Positions 30,922 through 40,813 of a stretch of DNA of 64,000 nt are shown here, piece after piece. Every line of letters starts with the position of its first letter. The first letter of the stretch is position 1. The position numbers were made by a program, and so were the translations under genes. Origin of the DNA: Atopobiaceae bacterium (GTDB taxonomy: Bacteria > Actinomycetota > Coriobacteriia > Coriobacteriales > Atopobiaceae); assembly GCA_015258485.1 (NCBI GenBank), contig JABZIF010000001.1, positions 1 to 64,000 of the forward strand, read 5' to 3'. The notes below the pieces were generated by a model. That model saw only the letters and a list, made by a program, of their open reading frames with translations, did not search any database and was not told the origin of the DNA.

Positions 30922-31853
30922 TTCAACACACTTCTCATAATTCTTCGTATAATAAAAAGAGCCAGACAATCCATCAAAAGCGCAATAGCAACACAAATAA
31001 ATCCTGTTGAGGTAAACAATCCTCTTTGAAAATCAGGTGAAATAAGCGCCAGTAACACTAAAAGCGCAATAGGTAATACGCAAACAATTCGTGCGGATAA
31101 TCTCACTTGAGCTGTTTTTGTCATTATAAGGCGACGATTTTTCTCTTGAAGCTCGACCAACTCTGCGGTCTTTTGCAAAAGATTTTTAAGAGGAGATCCC
31201 GTTCTATGGGAAATAACAAGTGCACTCGCCAAAAGATTTATTCCAGGGGCATCTAATCGATGAGAAAGCTCATCAATTACTTGCTCAATGGGGTATCCAC
31301 ATTGTATCTGCATTGATGCAACTGAAAAATTCTTTGAAACTACCCCACTCGTATGTTTACTTACATATTCAATTGATTGTGACAGCGTTAAACCTGAACC
31401 TAAGGCAACGGCAATTGTTCGAAAAATTGCAGGCATCGCATGAGCTGTTTCCAGCGCAACTCTATTTTTCTCCTTTACATTCAAAAAATATGGGGTAACA
31501 ACAAAGGCGGCAAGACCAAAAAGGAACCATAAAATAGAGTTAAAGAGAATACCTAGCAAAATAGAACACAAGCAACTAAAAAGAACATACAAAGCAAACA
31601 CACTATCTAGTGAAAATGAATGCAAATACTGAGGTAAAAGACTATAAAGCTTAACAGTTATAAGAATAAACGGCTCCCAACCATAAAGCTGTTGTATAAC
31701 TGAAAATGTTTTTACTCTTTGCACAATGTAAAATAGCCAGTGAAACAAAATTCCTTCAGCATCAAATGGATGTGAATCTTTCTTTTTCATACTAAGCAGA
31801 TATGTAACTAATCCAAAGATACATCCGGTAAATGCGGAGATAAAGACATCCAT
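30918..31853 (-). CDS. tadB: TadB-like inner-membrane platform protein
   Basis: A 311-residue protein with several membrane segments (near 5-20, 85-125, 265-305) and a T2SSF core with HAMPAIFRTIAVALGSGLTLSQSIEYVS. It pairs with TadC encoded next (4-bp overlap) and overlaps tadA by 46 bp on the other side. These overlaps suggest tight translational coupling of the TadA-B-C motor complex. Confidence 0.88.
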   Translation of the reverse strand: MDVFISAFTGCIFGLVTYLLSMKKKDSHPFDAEGILFHWLFYIVQRVKTFSVIQQLYGWEPFILITVKLYSLLPQYLHSFSLDSVFALYVLFSCLCSILLGILFNSILWFLFGLAAFVVTPYFLNVKEKNRVALETAHAMPAIFRTIAVALGSGLTLSQSIEYVSKHTSGVVSKNFSVASMQIQCGYPIEQVIDELSHRLDAPGINLLASALVISHRTGSPLKNLLQKTAELVELQEKNRRLIMTKTAQVRLSARIVCVLPIALLVLLALISPDFQRGLFTSTGFICVAIALLMDCLALFIIRRIMRSVLK

Positions 31854-33160
31854 TGTGATACCTCCTCTTGCTTTAGAGAACCTTCAAATTGAGCACGCTT
31901 AATACATTCAGGAATTTTTACTAATAACCAACTTCTATCTTGTAAATTAAATGAAACAACTTCCTGAGTTTGAATACGACCATCTGAAGATAGAAAAACC
32001 TCTGAAATGCTCGTTACGTATCTTTGACCATCAGAAAATCGTTGAGACATTACAATTAAATCCAACGCAGTTGCAATCTGCTGCTCAATAATTTCTGCAG
32101 GTAAATCCATTCCAAAACGTGCCATTAAAACGAGACGTAAAATTGCTTCTTTTGCAGTTCCCGCATGCAATGTAGTAAGAGATCCATCATGTCCAGTATT
32201 CATCGCTTGGAGCATGTCGATGCATTCTTCACCGCGTACTTCTCCCACAACAATACGATCAGGACGCATTCTAAGTGCATTTTTTACAAGAGTTCTAATT
32301 GTTATTTCACCGGTACCCTCAATTGATGCCGGCCGCGCTTCAAGTCGTACTACATTTGGATGCGAATCAAATTTAAGTTCAGCGGAGTCCTCTATTGTGA
32401 CAATCCTTTCTTTTTGAGGTATTTCACAAGAAAGTGCATTTAATAATGTGGTTTTCCCTGAGCCTGTACCACCTACAACTGCAATTCCTTGTCTTAACTT
32501 AACAGCCCAAGATAAAAGTTGAGCAAGCCACTGAGGAACTGATCCGATTTGTACTAATCTTTCAAGCGAGGTTATTCTTCCAGTAAATCTCCTGATAGTA
32601 ACTGCAGTTCCATTAACAGCAATCGGATTAGCAACTGCATTTACTCTGTCTCCATTTTCAAGACGCGCATCAACAATAGGACTCACTCTATCTAATCTAC
32701 GTCCTAGTGGTGACAAAATTCGATCCATAACAATAAGAATTTGTTCTTCAGAATCAAATAATGTCTTTGATTGAAAAAGTTCTCCTCCTTTCTCATAAAA
32801 TAAGTTTTCACAACCATTTATCATGATTTCTGTGACATCTTTGTCATCAAGCAGAGACTGTATAGGTCCAAGACCACATATTTCATTAATAACCTGCTCT
32901 ATTAACTCCTCTGCATTAATTAAACTAAATATCCCCTCTTTATCTTCATTAATTATTACCTCGCAAGAAACTCTAAGCTCATCTCCAACACGTAATTTGT
33001 CACCACTTGAGAGAAGAGAAGATACCGTTGTAAGGCCAAGTTTTTCAATCAACTTTTCCTTTAACTTATTTCTGGCCTTTTTCAATAAATCTATCTGAGG
33101 TGACAAATCATCAGACTCTAGATTTTCAATTTGTTTATTTACGCGTTCAAGAACAAGCAT
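31808..33160 (-). CDS. tadA: TadA/CpaF secretion ATPase
   Basis: A 450-residue ATPase. The N-terminal domain (about 90-215) includes [22 protein letters not shown]. The core has Walker A GGTGSGKT (230-237), the Asp box [12 protein letters not shown], Walker B-like [14 protein letters not shown] and the His box [10 protein letters not shown]. It belongs to the T2S/T4S VirB11-type superfamily, CpaF branch, and energises pilus extension and retraction. All motor residues appear present. Its start meets the tadZ stop (shared base at 33160). Confidence 0.95.
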   Translation of the reverse strand: MLVLERVNKQIENLESDDLSPQIDLLKKARNKLKEKLIEKLGLTTVSSLLSSGDKLRVGDELRVSCEVIINEDKEGIFSLINAEELIEQVINEICGLGPIQSLLDDKDVTEIMINGCENLFYEKGGELFQSKTLFDSEEQILIVMDRILSPLGRRLDRVSPIVDARLENGDRVNAVANPIAVNGTAVTIRRFTGRITSLERLVQIGSVPQWLAQLLSWAVKLRQGIAVVGGTGSGKTTLLNALSCEIPQKERIVTIEDSAELKFDSHPNVVRLEARPASIEGTGEITIRTLVKNALRMRPDRIVVGEVRGEECIDMLQAMNTGHDGSLTTLHAGTAKEAILRLVLMARFGMDLPAEIIEQQIATALDLIVMSQRFSDGQRYVTSISEVFLSSDGRIQTQEVVSFNLQDRSWLLVKIPECIKRAQFEGSLKQEEVSQWMSLSPHLPDVSLD

Positions 33161-34461
33161 TATCCCACCTCCCTTCTTCTTCCAAATAAACTAAATCCCT
33201 TACGACTTGGTACAAGTTGAAGAGCCATTTGAGCTTCCTCTACTTGTGGCAACAACCCCAATTCATCTAATAAAGAAGCGAGCACATATAAAACTGACTC
33301 AGAGAAAGGAGTTTCCTCATGAAGCAGCTGCTCCAGTTTTCCTTGTTGGACTAACTCATTAAATCCCTGTCCTCCTTCAAAAATTCTGAACATTTTTGCT
33401 GCTTCAAGACCAACTTCAATTTTCCCTATAGAAAAATCCTGACGAACTCTAGGATTAGCTTTGTTTTCAACACGGACAATGCGAGTTCTCGCAATCCCAA
33501 GTCGTACTGCCAGTCCACTTACTTTTGCGAGAGAATTTATACAGGTAACAGGATTTTCAGAGACAAGAACAAGTCTATCTGCAGCCTGTGCTGCTTGTGC
33601 AAAACAATCCGTAGATGCCGAGGTAGTATCAACCAGAACTAAATCTACAAAACCAGAGAGTGCATGAAGAAAATTAGCCACACAAGGAAATAGAATTTCT
33701 GCCATTTCTGGTTTTACACATGGTCCGAAAAGATAAAAATTCTTTCTCACACAAGTTGCACGAGATAAAAGATCATCTTCTTGTACAGAAACTTTATCGA
33801 TAAAGTCGACAAAATCCTTAGGCTGTCTAATTCCAAACTTTTCAAACACATTTCCATAAGAGAAATCAAGATCAACAACAGCGGTCTTCAGTCCCCACGA
33901 TACTGCTATGGCTGCCATTGAAGAAACAACCGTTGTCTTACCTGATCCTCCTCTTCCCGATGCAAACGTAATAATCGGAGCTTTTAAGGTTTCTGATGGC
34001 TGCAATGATTTTAGAAAAGCATTGAACTCTTTTACCTTGTCATAATATCGAGAGGACTCTGGTAAAGGAGAAGAGAATCTGTCAGCCCCATATAATTGAT
34101 ATCCTCTACCTACCTTTACCAGATCTCCTAACTCCAAAGGATCTATAACCAAATCAATTCCAGCTCGTGATGCTCTTGATCTTAAAGAGCCAGATGCATT
34201 TGCTCTCACAAGAACTACGCAACGTGCATTCCCGTCATTCACAATAGCTGCCGCTAAATTAATGTCAGATACTTCTGAACCGGTACCACCAACAAGTACT
34301 GAATAATCTTGTGGACGAGCATGGACCACAAACTCTCTCAAAGACACAGCTGAATCTGCAAACTGGCAATTCTCACCAATACCTAAATAGGTAATAATTG
34401 CACCAAGTTCAATTCTGGAATTTAAATCTGAATAAGCAATCCATCTTTCAAGCATACTCAC
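33160..34461 (-). CDS. tadZ: TadZ/CpaE-like ParA-type ATPase
   Basis: A 433-residue protein. The first about 120 residues look like a degenerate receiver domain (as in CpaE), and the second part is a ParA/MinD-like ATPase with deviant Walker A ASGRGGSGKTTVV (about 165-177) and AVVDLDFSYGNVFEKFGI. Such proteins localise the Tad machine. It overlaps the cpaB-like gene by 4 bp (ATGA). Confidence 0.88.
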   Translation of the reverse strand: MSMLERWIAYSDLNSRIELGAIITYLGIGENCQFADSAVSLREFVVHARPQDYSVLVGGTGSEVSDINLAAAIVNDGNARCVVLVRANASGSLRSRASRAGIDLVIDPLELGDLVKVGRGYQLYGADRFSSPLPESSRYYDKVKEFNAFLKSLQPSETLKAPIITFASGRGGSGKTTVVSSMAAIAVSWGLKTAVVDLDFSYGNVFEKFGIRQPKDFVDFIDKVSVQEDDLLSRATCVRKNFYLFGPCVKPEMAEILFPCVANFLHALSGFVDLVLVDTTSASTDCFAQAAQAADRLVLVSENPVTCINSLAKVSGLAVRLGIARTRIVRVENKANPRVRQDFSIGKIEVGLEAAKMFRIFEGGQGFNELVQQGKLEQLLHEETPFSESVLYVLASLLDELGLLPQVEEAQMALQLVPSRKGFSLFGRRREVG

Positions 34462-35300
34462 TCACCCTCTGTAACAGGATTTTGCTTTTCTACAGATGAG
34501 GCATTATCACCATCATTATTTTCAGATTGATTTCCTACATCTGTATGAGATTCTTCAGTAGCAGGAGAAGTTGAAATTTCATGAGCGGGAGGATTTGAAG
34601 TTTGTTGATTGTTACCTTGTTCCTCAGGCAGCTCCTTTTCATTTGACGGTATATTTTCCAGAAGATCTTTTGCATTTATATTTGAACCAGGAAGTGCAAA
34701 ACGCAATGTTCCTCGTGCATAAGCAGACAATACCTGTGGAACTTGTTCTGGAAGAAGCCCAAGGGTTACGGAAGAGGTATATACAGAGCCTTCTTCATTG
34801 TTTGAAAGTACTGAAATATCAGAAGCTATGCACGTTATCAGCGAATCGGTTACTTCATATGCCGCTAGTTTAATACCAGCATTTAATCTTTCAGATAACC
34901 CATACTTTTCACCATGAGAGATAGTTAAACCAACTAAATTTTCTGGAATAGAGATCTGAGATGCAGAAGACCTTAGATGGAGCGAGACAACAGGCATACC
35001 AGTTCCTATCACAGAAGATACTGTTCGACCCATAACCGACTCTGGATTTGTAATGGCCCCTTCAGGAATTAAATCTGAAACCCAACTTTTTACCTGTGTA
35101 TTTGTTGAAGAAAGTGTTTCTCCGGGTTCAATTTGTTTTGAGGCTACCAAAATTGAAGTAAGTTCTCCGCCATATTTCTGGATAGACTCAACACGTGCCT
35201 TATCTGCTTCAGCTCTTACATTTTGAACGTACATAAAAAAGCACATGCTTGCCACAACCGCACTTACCAAAGAAATTACAATCCTAAAACGTTTATTCAC
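34458..35300 (-). CDS. cpaB: CpaB/RcpC-like pilus assembly protein (SAF domain)
   Basis: A 280-residue protein starting at GTG 35300, which has GGGGAGG 6 nt upstream; a TTG at 35339 lacks such a site. One N-terminal membrane segment (IVISLVSAVVASMCFFMYV) is followed by a SAF-like region (ILVASKQIEPGETLSSTNTQV, MGRTVSSVIGTGMPVV) typical for CpaB/RcpC. The last about 80 residues are a low-complexity, Asn/Gln/Glu/Pro/Ser-rich tail. First gene of the tad operon. In Gram-positive Tad systems it probably links pilus and cell wall. Confidence 0.82.
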   Translation of the reverse strand: MNKRFRIVISLVSAVVASMCFFMYVQNVRAEADKARVESIQKYGGELTSILVASKQIEPGETLSSTNTQVKSWVSDLIPEGAITNPESVMGRTVSSVIGTGMPVVSLHLRSSASQISIPENLVGLTISHGEKYGLSERLNAGIKLAAYEVTDSLITCIASDISVLSNNEEGSVYTSSVTLGLLPEQVPQVLSAYARGTLRFALPGSNINAKDLLENIPSNEKELPEEQGNNQQTSNPPAHEISTSPATEESHTDVGNQSENNDGDNASSVEKQNPVTEGE

Positions 35301-35397
35301 GTATTTCCTCCCCTCAAACTTGATAGAAAAAGTATGCAATCAAGTTTTGGAGTCCAAGGAGAGAAATACAATTTTACCTGCGCTTATCTTCTCTCTT

Positions 35398-35416
35398 TTT
35401 GACACTAATTTGACAC
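35398..35416. repeat. in-phase direct repeat upstream of the tad operon
   Basis: TTTGACAC occurs at 35398-35405 and 35409-35416, 11 bp apart, about 100 bp upstream of the cpaB start. The rest of 35301-35593 is AT-rich with no gene and no convincing -10/-35 pair. The repeat may bind a regulator of the pilus operon. Confidence 0.35.
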
Positions 35417-35593
35417 AAGGTCACCAATTAAGAGATAGAGTAAAAATGGAAATTATCCAATTATTTAAATTCTTATATATCTAAATATATAAATATTTTT
35501 AATTCTTCACAGACGCTACAAAATCTAAAATTTGTAACACAAAAATAAGATTAAAAAACATCGATAGCACGCTTGCTTGTTCTGATTAAAAAC

Positions 35594-36778
35594 TTACAGA
35601 ACAATATCTGGATCAAGAATTTTTTGACTTGTTCTCATCTCTTGAGCTAGTGCTGAATAGGCATTAAGCTGACCTTGCGTTATCTGGCCATTTTTATATG
35701 CCTCTTGAACACAGCAACCGGGTTCATGAGTATGCGTACAATCTCTAAACTTGCAGGTTTGTGCGGCCTTAAAAATATGAGGAAAAACTTTCTGAAGTCC
35801 CTTTTCATGTCCCACAATAGGCAAGCTTCTAAGGCCAGGCTCATCGATAATAATGCCAGCATCAGGAAGCGTAACCATACGTCGAGCCACTGTCGTATGA
35901 CGACCTGCCTTATCAGATTCTCGTACTTCTCCTGTTTCTAGTGCCTCATGTCCAAGCAAAGCATTAAGAAGTGTCGATTTACCTGCACCAGATTCTCCAA
36001 GTACAATAGCAACAGTCTTGTTTGGTACTAAAGAACGCACCGCATCGAGTCCCCATTCAACACCAAGTGATTGTGCTGTTTCCGATAACTTTTTAACTTC
36101 ACTGAGTTTCTCGCCTTCAAGTTTTGAAGCGGTAGCCACAATGGTAACCGAAGTACCCAACGCATCTGTAATAGCAGAAACGTCTCGTGCTAAAAGCTCA
36201 GATCCAGCTATATCAGCTTTAGTGAGTACCACCGCACATGCTGCACCACAATCCTTAGCAATAACAGCAGAACGGACAATTCTATCTACCAAAATCATTC
36301 GCTCATCAAGAGCTTGAACTACCAATACTAAATCAACATTTGCTGCAAGAGTCTGTTTTTGTCCGCGAGAGTTTCCTTTCCAGCGAGCAATATCGGTTTC
36401 TCGTGGAAGAATAGCTTCAATGATGCCCATATCATGCGATTCAGGAACACGAGCACATACCCAATCACCAACCGCAACAGTAGAATTTTCTCCCTTGGTT
36501 ATCCGTGCAGAAAACTCAGCACGAAAAATACCCTGTTCAGAAACGACTGCAGGAAAACCACGATCTAACCTAACCACACAGGCTAAAACAATTGTCTGTC
36601 GAGAAATTCCTTGTAATTCCAGTTCTTGAACAACGGTAGAGAAAGCTTTAATCTGCTGTGTAGAAGCAGTAAGCTGATCAAAATGTGGAAGATCAAGAAG
36701 ATTTGAGAGAGCTGGTAGCGTACCTTGAATGCCACCAACTTCATATTTTTTTGAAGCTTTTATACGCTTTGCAGACAA
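35594..36778 (-). CDS. rsgA: ribosome small subunit-dependent GTPase A
   Basis: A 394-residue circularly permuted GTPase. An OB-fold region (ARITKGENSTVAVGDWVCARVPE, about 90-112) precedes G4 (TKAD, 186-189), then G1 P-loop GESGAGKST (261-269), G3 DEPGLRSL, and a C-terminal zinc knuckle CKFRDCTHTHEPGCC (342-356). RsgA assists late maturation of the 30S subunit. The N-terminus is longer than usual by about 60 residues of unclear nature. It shares orientation with the P-type ATPase gene upstream (13-bp gap), so co-transcription is likely. Confidence 0.95.
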   Translation of the reverse strand: MSAKRIKASKKYEVGGIQGTLPALSNLLDLPHFDQLTASTQQIKAFSTVVQELELQGISRQTIVLACVVRLDRGFPAVVSEQGIFRAEFSARITKGENSTVAVGDWVCARVPESHDMGIIEAILPRETDIARWKGNSRGQKQTLAANVDLVLVVQALDERMILVDRIVRSAVIAKDCGAACAVVLTKADIAGSELLARDVSAITDALGTSVTIVATASKLEGEKLSEVKKLSETAQSLGVEWGLDAVRSLVPNKTVAIVLGESGAGKSTLLNALLGHEALETGEVRESDKAGRHTTVARRMVTLPDAGIIIDEPGLRSLPIVGHEKGLQKVFPHIFKAAQTCKFRDCTHTHEPGCCVQEAYKNGQITQGQLNAYSALAQEMRTSQKILDPDIVL

Positions 36779-36791
36779 TGCATAACCTACC

Positions 36792-39476
36792 TTATGCCTT
36801 ATTTTTCTGTACGGAGCGCATAATAGCCTTATATATCTCCATCAATGGAATGATAGAAGCTGCAAGCAACATTGCTATTGCGTATTCAACAAAATCAATC
36901 TCTGCAAACCCAAATGCATTTGAAAGTGGTGTCTCGATAACTACAAACGTTAAGATGAGCGATACAACAAAAGAGCCCCATAACCAGACATTTTGACTCC
37001 TTAAGTTAAAAATAGAACCACGAAGCGAGCGCATATTAAAAGAATGGAACATCTCAACCATAGAAAGGGTCAAAAATGCCATGGTCATTCCTTCAACACC
37101 TGCGATAGGATTGGCAATGACTTGAGAAATATCCAGGGTTCCGTACTCATAATAATGACCTATAAAATAACTAACCAAGGTTAAGATTGAGATAATCGTT
37201 CCCTGTACAATACAGTCAAAACCAACACCGCCTGCAAAAATTCCATCTTTTGGATTACGGGGCTTACGCTTCATAATACCCGGCTCGGCCTTCTCGGTAG
37301 CCATAGCGAGTGCTGGTAAAGAATCGGTAATAAGATTAATCCATAAAAGATGTGTTGGTTGAAGAATAGTAAAGCCAATCAAAGATGCCACAAAAACCGA
37401 GATAACTTCTGCAAGGTTGGAGCTTAAGAGGAACTGAATGCACTTACGAATGTTATCGTAAATTCGACGCCCTTCTTCGCATGCACTAATTATAGTGGCA
37501 AAGTTATCATCTGCTAAAACCATATCGGCAACACTCTTAGTAACATCAGTACCGGTAATACCCATACCAACACCAATATCTGCACGTTTAATAGAAGGAG
37601 CATCATTGACACCATCGCCTGTCATAGCCGTAACCATGCCCTTCTTACGCCAGGTATCTACGATGCGAACTTTATGTTCTGGCTGAACACGTGCGTACAC
37701 GCCAAACGTTTCAATACGCTCTTCAAATTCCTCATCAGAAATCTTATCAAGCTGAGCACCAGTAATTGCTTGAGAGCGATCAGAAATAATACCAAGTTCT
37801 TTAGCAATAGCAACAGCAGTATCAATATGATCGCCCGTAATCATAACCGTACGCATGCCAGCACTATGGGCTTCAGCAACAGCACTCTTCACTTCAGGAC
37901 GAACAGGATCAATCATGCCAGAAAGTCCAACATATACCAGATCATGCTCAAGATAAGCTGGATCATAACTTGACGGAGCTTCAGTTCCCCAATCGCGACG
38001 AGCAGATGCCATTACACGAAGAGCCTGGTCTGCCATAGACTTGTTGCGTGACAAAATTTCCGCACGAGATTTTTCAGTTAAATCAATAATGCCATCGCTA
38101 GTCATAATCTTGGTACAGCGAGCAAGAATTTCATCTGGTGCACCCTTTGTATGTTGAACAACCTTGCCTGAGGTAGTTCGAACAACAACAGACATCATCT
38201 TACGAGAAGAATCAAAAGGCGCTTCACCAATTCTTGGTCGAGAAGAGGCAAGGTCAGACGTGGTATAGCCATATTTTGCCGCATCAGCAACAAGAGCGGC
38301 CTCTGTTGGCTCACCTTTTGCAATCTGATCAATTTCATCCCACGTTGCATCAGAACATAGTGCCATGGTACGTACATGAGCATCAAGATTTTCTGTTTCG
38401 TGACGAACAACAGTCATCTTATTTTGTGTAAGTGTACCGGTCTTATCGGAACATATAACCTGTGTACATCCAAGCGTTTCAACAGCGGTCAAACGACGAA
38501 CAATAGCATGACGTTCACTCATGCGAGTAACACCCATAGAAAGAACAATGGTTACCACAGCAACAAGTCCTTCAGGAATTGCTGCTACAGCCAGAGATAC
38601 TGCAACCATAAAGGTGTCAAGTATAAGCTCAAGATTACCGAGCATCTCTGCGCCATGTTTAATAAAACCTGTCACAAATACCAGTACAGAAATTGCAATG
38701 ACCAAAATAGTAAGCGTATGAGAAAGCTTGTTGAGGGCAATTTGAAGTGGAGTTTCTCCCTCTTTTGCCTGGGAAATTGCATCTGCAATCTTGCCCATCT
38801 CGGTATTCATGCCTGTTGCAACAACAACAGCTCGACCACGTCCATACACCACGACAGATCCTGAGTAACACATATTTTTGCGGTCACCTAGTGGAACATC
38901 ATCAGAATCAGCGCTCAACGTCAGAACATCCGCATGCTTCTCGACAGGTACCGATTCTCCTGTCAACGCAGATTCCTCTATCTTCATGGAAGCGCTTTCA
39001 ATAATTCTACAGTCAGCAGGCACTGAGTCTCCCGCTTCAAGCAAAACGATATCACCAACTACCAGATCAGTTGCTGCAATAGTTTCAAGACGACCGCTGC
39101 GCATAACTTTAGTTTGTGCGGCACTCATCTCTTGAAGAGCAGCGAGCGCCTCTTCAGCTTTGCCTTCCTGTACAACGCCAAGGACTGAATTAACAACAAC
39201 GACAAAAAGAATGATGACAACATCTGCAATGCCGCCCTCACCAGTATACAGTCCTTCAGCAGCAGAAATAGCAGCTGCAACAATGAGCATAATGACCATA
39301 GGGTCGGCCATCTGAGCAAAAAATCGTTTAACAATTGATTCTTTTGGCGGTTCTTTTAATTTATTGAGACCATATGAGACAAGGCGCTGATCTGCTTCAG
39401 TATCAGAAAGTCCCATTTCTACATCAGTTTGTTGTGTACTAATAACATCAGTTACGCTTGAAAGATACTCTTTCAA
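36792..39476 (-). CDS. Ca2+-type P-type ATPase (PacL/PMCA-like)
   Basis: An 894-residue pump. TTG 39476 is preferred as start because AGGAGG lies 4 nt before it; the in-frame GTG 39494 has none. Motifs: TGES (actuator), AAIPEGLVAVVTIVLSMG (M4 with PEGL), CSDKTGTLTQNK (phosphorylated Asp), KGAPDEIL (nucleotide binding), MITGDH, and MTGDGVNDAPSIKRADIG. The M6 region NLITDSLPALAMATE resembles calcium pumps. About ten membrane helices are expected. It likely exports Ca2+; other divalent cations cannot be excluded. Upstream is a good promoter (39515-39542). Confidence 0.9.
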   Translation of the reverse strand: MKEYLSSVTDVISTQQTDVEMGLSDTEADQRLVSYGLNKLKEPPKESIVKRFFAQMADPMVIMLIVAAAISAAEGLYTGEGGIADVVIILFVVVVNSVLGVVQEGKAEEALAALQEMSAAQTKVMRSGRLETIAATDLVVGDIVLLEAGDSVPADCRIIESASMKIEESALTGESVPVEKHADVLTLSADSDDVPLGDRKNMCYSGSVVVYGRGRAVVVATGMNTEMGKIADAISQAKEGETPLQIALNKLSHTLTILVIAISVLVFVTGFIKHGAEMLGNLELILDTFMVAVSLAVAAIPEGLVAVVTIVLSMGVTRMSERHAIVRRLTAVETLGCTQVICSDKTGTLTQNKMTVVRHETENLDAHVRTMALCSDATWDEIDQIAKGEPTEAALVADAAKYGYTTSDLASSRPRIGEAPFDSSRKMMSVVVRTTSGKVVQHTKGAPDEILARCTKIMTSDGIIDLTEKSRAEILSRNKSMADQALRVMASARRDWGTEAPSSYDPAYLEHDLVYVGLSGMIDPVRPEVKSAVAEAHSAGMRTVMITGDHIDTAVAIAKELGIISDRSQAITGAQLDKISDEEFEERIETFGVYARVQPEHKVRIVDTWRKKGMVTAMTGDGVNDAPSIKRADIGVGMGITGTDVTKSVADMVLADDNFATIISACEEGRRIYDNIRKCIQFLLSSNLAEVISVFVASLIGFTILQPTHLLWINLITDSLPALAMATEKAEPGIMKRKPRNPKDGIFAGGVGFDCIVQGTIISILTLVSYFIGHYYEYGTLDISQVIANPIAGVEGMTMAFLTLSMVEMFHSFNMRSLRGSIFNLRSQNVWLWGSFVVSLILTFVVIETPLSNAFGFAEIDFVEYAIAMLLAASIIPLMEIYKAIMRSVQKNKA

Positions 39477-39514
39477 AGTTCCTCCTGGGTTCACACCCGA
39501 CAGATTGATGCCCG

Positions 39515-39542
39515 ATTATAATTCCCCAGGAGAGAGGGGCAA
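39515..39542 (-). promoter_or_regulatory. promoter of the P-type ATPase-rsgA unit
   Basis: On the - strand TTGCCC (39542-39537) and a perfect TATAAT (39520-39515) are 16 bp apart, about 35 bp before the start codon. Confidence 0.6.
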
Positions 39543-39729
39543 GGGCTCACCAAGGTTGCCATGTCAGGTACCTTACAATGTCCAAATATTCTACCGTATT
39601 CATAGCTCTCTATTACACGATAAAATTTCTGATAACTAATGTTAGACGGTATACATATAAGCTACACGTAGTAGAATGGATTTAAACATAACAAAAGATG
39701 CCAAATGTTAGTTTGGCCAGGAGGTGCTT

Positions 39730-40734
39730 ATGAGAATTCTATTTTATGGTACTCAAAGCTACGATAGAAATTCTTTCGATCTTGAGTTACCACAATTTCC
39801 TGATGTGTCAATCGACTACATTGATTCTAATTTAACTCCAATGACTGCAGGATATGCAAAGGGTTACGACGCTGTCTGTGCGTTTGTAAATGCTGATGCA
39901 TCCATTTTGACCCTTGAGATTCTTGCGGGTTTTGACGTCAAATTGCTTCTCATGCGTTGTGCTGGATTCGATGCAGTTGATGTTAACGCAGCAAAAGATT
40001 TAGGTATTACCGTAACGCGAGTTCCCGCATACTCTCCTGAAGCAATTGCAGAGCACGCCATGGGTCTTGCACTTGCTGCTAACCGTCGAATTCACCGTGG
40101 CTATAACCGTATTCGTGAAAACAACTTCTCACTCGTTGGTCTTGTCGGAGAAACGCTGCATGGCAAAACCGCAGGTATTGTAGGTACCGGTCGTATTGGT
40201 GCAGCACTTTGTCGCATCTGCAAGGGTTTTGGTATGCATGTCTTAGGTGCAGATCTCTATCCAAACATGAGTCTCGTAAACGATGAGCATGTCGTTGATG
40301 AATATGTAAGCTATGACGAGCTCTGGGAACGCGCTGATTTCATTTCTCTTCATGCGTTTTTAAATGAAGAGAGTTATCACATGGTTAACGACAAAACCAT
40401 CGGTAAGATGAAAGATGGTGTTGTTCTTGTCAATACCGCTCGTGGTGCTCTTGTCGATACAAAAGCTCTTATCCGTGGTATTCTTTCTGGAAAAATCGGT
40501 GCATGTGGCTTAGACGTCTACGAAGAAGAAAATCCAAATGTCTACAAAGACCGTGCTGCTGAGGTATTTGACTCCGTTACGTCAACACTTTGCTCCTTCC
40601 CTAATGTTGTTATGACAAGCCATCAGGCATTCTTTACACATGAAGCACTCGCCCAAATTGCGCAAGTCACTCTCTCTAATGCTGAGGCGTATGCAAAGGG
40701 AACTGACTATGTTGATAAAAGTGTGGTTTGCTAG
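39730..40734 (+). CDS. ldhA: D-lactate dehydrogenase (LdhA-like)
   Basis: A 334-residue D-isomer-specific 2-hydroxyacid dehydrogenase closely following the LdhA pattern: RCAGFDAVDV, VPAYSPEAIAEHAMG, NRRIHRGYNR, the NAD site GTGRIGAALCRICKGFG, catalytic Arg in NTARGALVDT, Glu region DVYEEEN and His in MTSHQAFFTHEAL. It would reduce pyruvate to D-lactate. ATG 39730 follows an AGGAGG; an upstream GTG 39724 overlaps it. It stands directly upstream of pyruvate kinase (79 bp), so the two supply and use pyruvate in fermentation. Confidence 0.9.
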   Translation: MRILFYGTQSYDRNSFDLELPQFPDVSIDYIDSNLTPMTAGYAKGYDAVCAFVNADASILTLEILAGFDVKLLLMRCAGFDAVDVNAAKDLGITVTRVPAYSPEAIAEHAMGLALAANRRIHRGYNRIRENNFSLVGLVGETLHGKTAGIVGTGRIGAALCRICKGFGMHVLGADLYPNMSLVNDEHVVDEYVSYDELWERADFISLHAFLNEESYHMVNDKTIGKMKDGVVLVNTARGALVDTKALIRGILSGKIGACGLDVYEEENPNVYKDRAAEVFDSVTSTLCSFPNVVMTSHQAFFTHEALAQIAQVTLSNAEAYAKGTDYVDKSVVC

Positions 40735-40813
40735 ACAATGAGGCACCTATAGAATTTAGAAACAGCTACTATTAGAGGTTGAAATAACTTTAACTTCAAC
40801 GAAAAGGAGAGAA

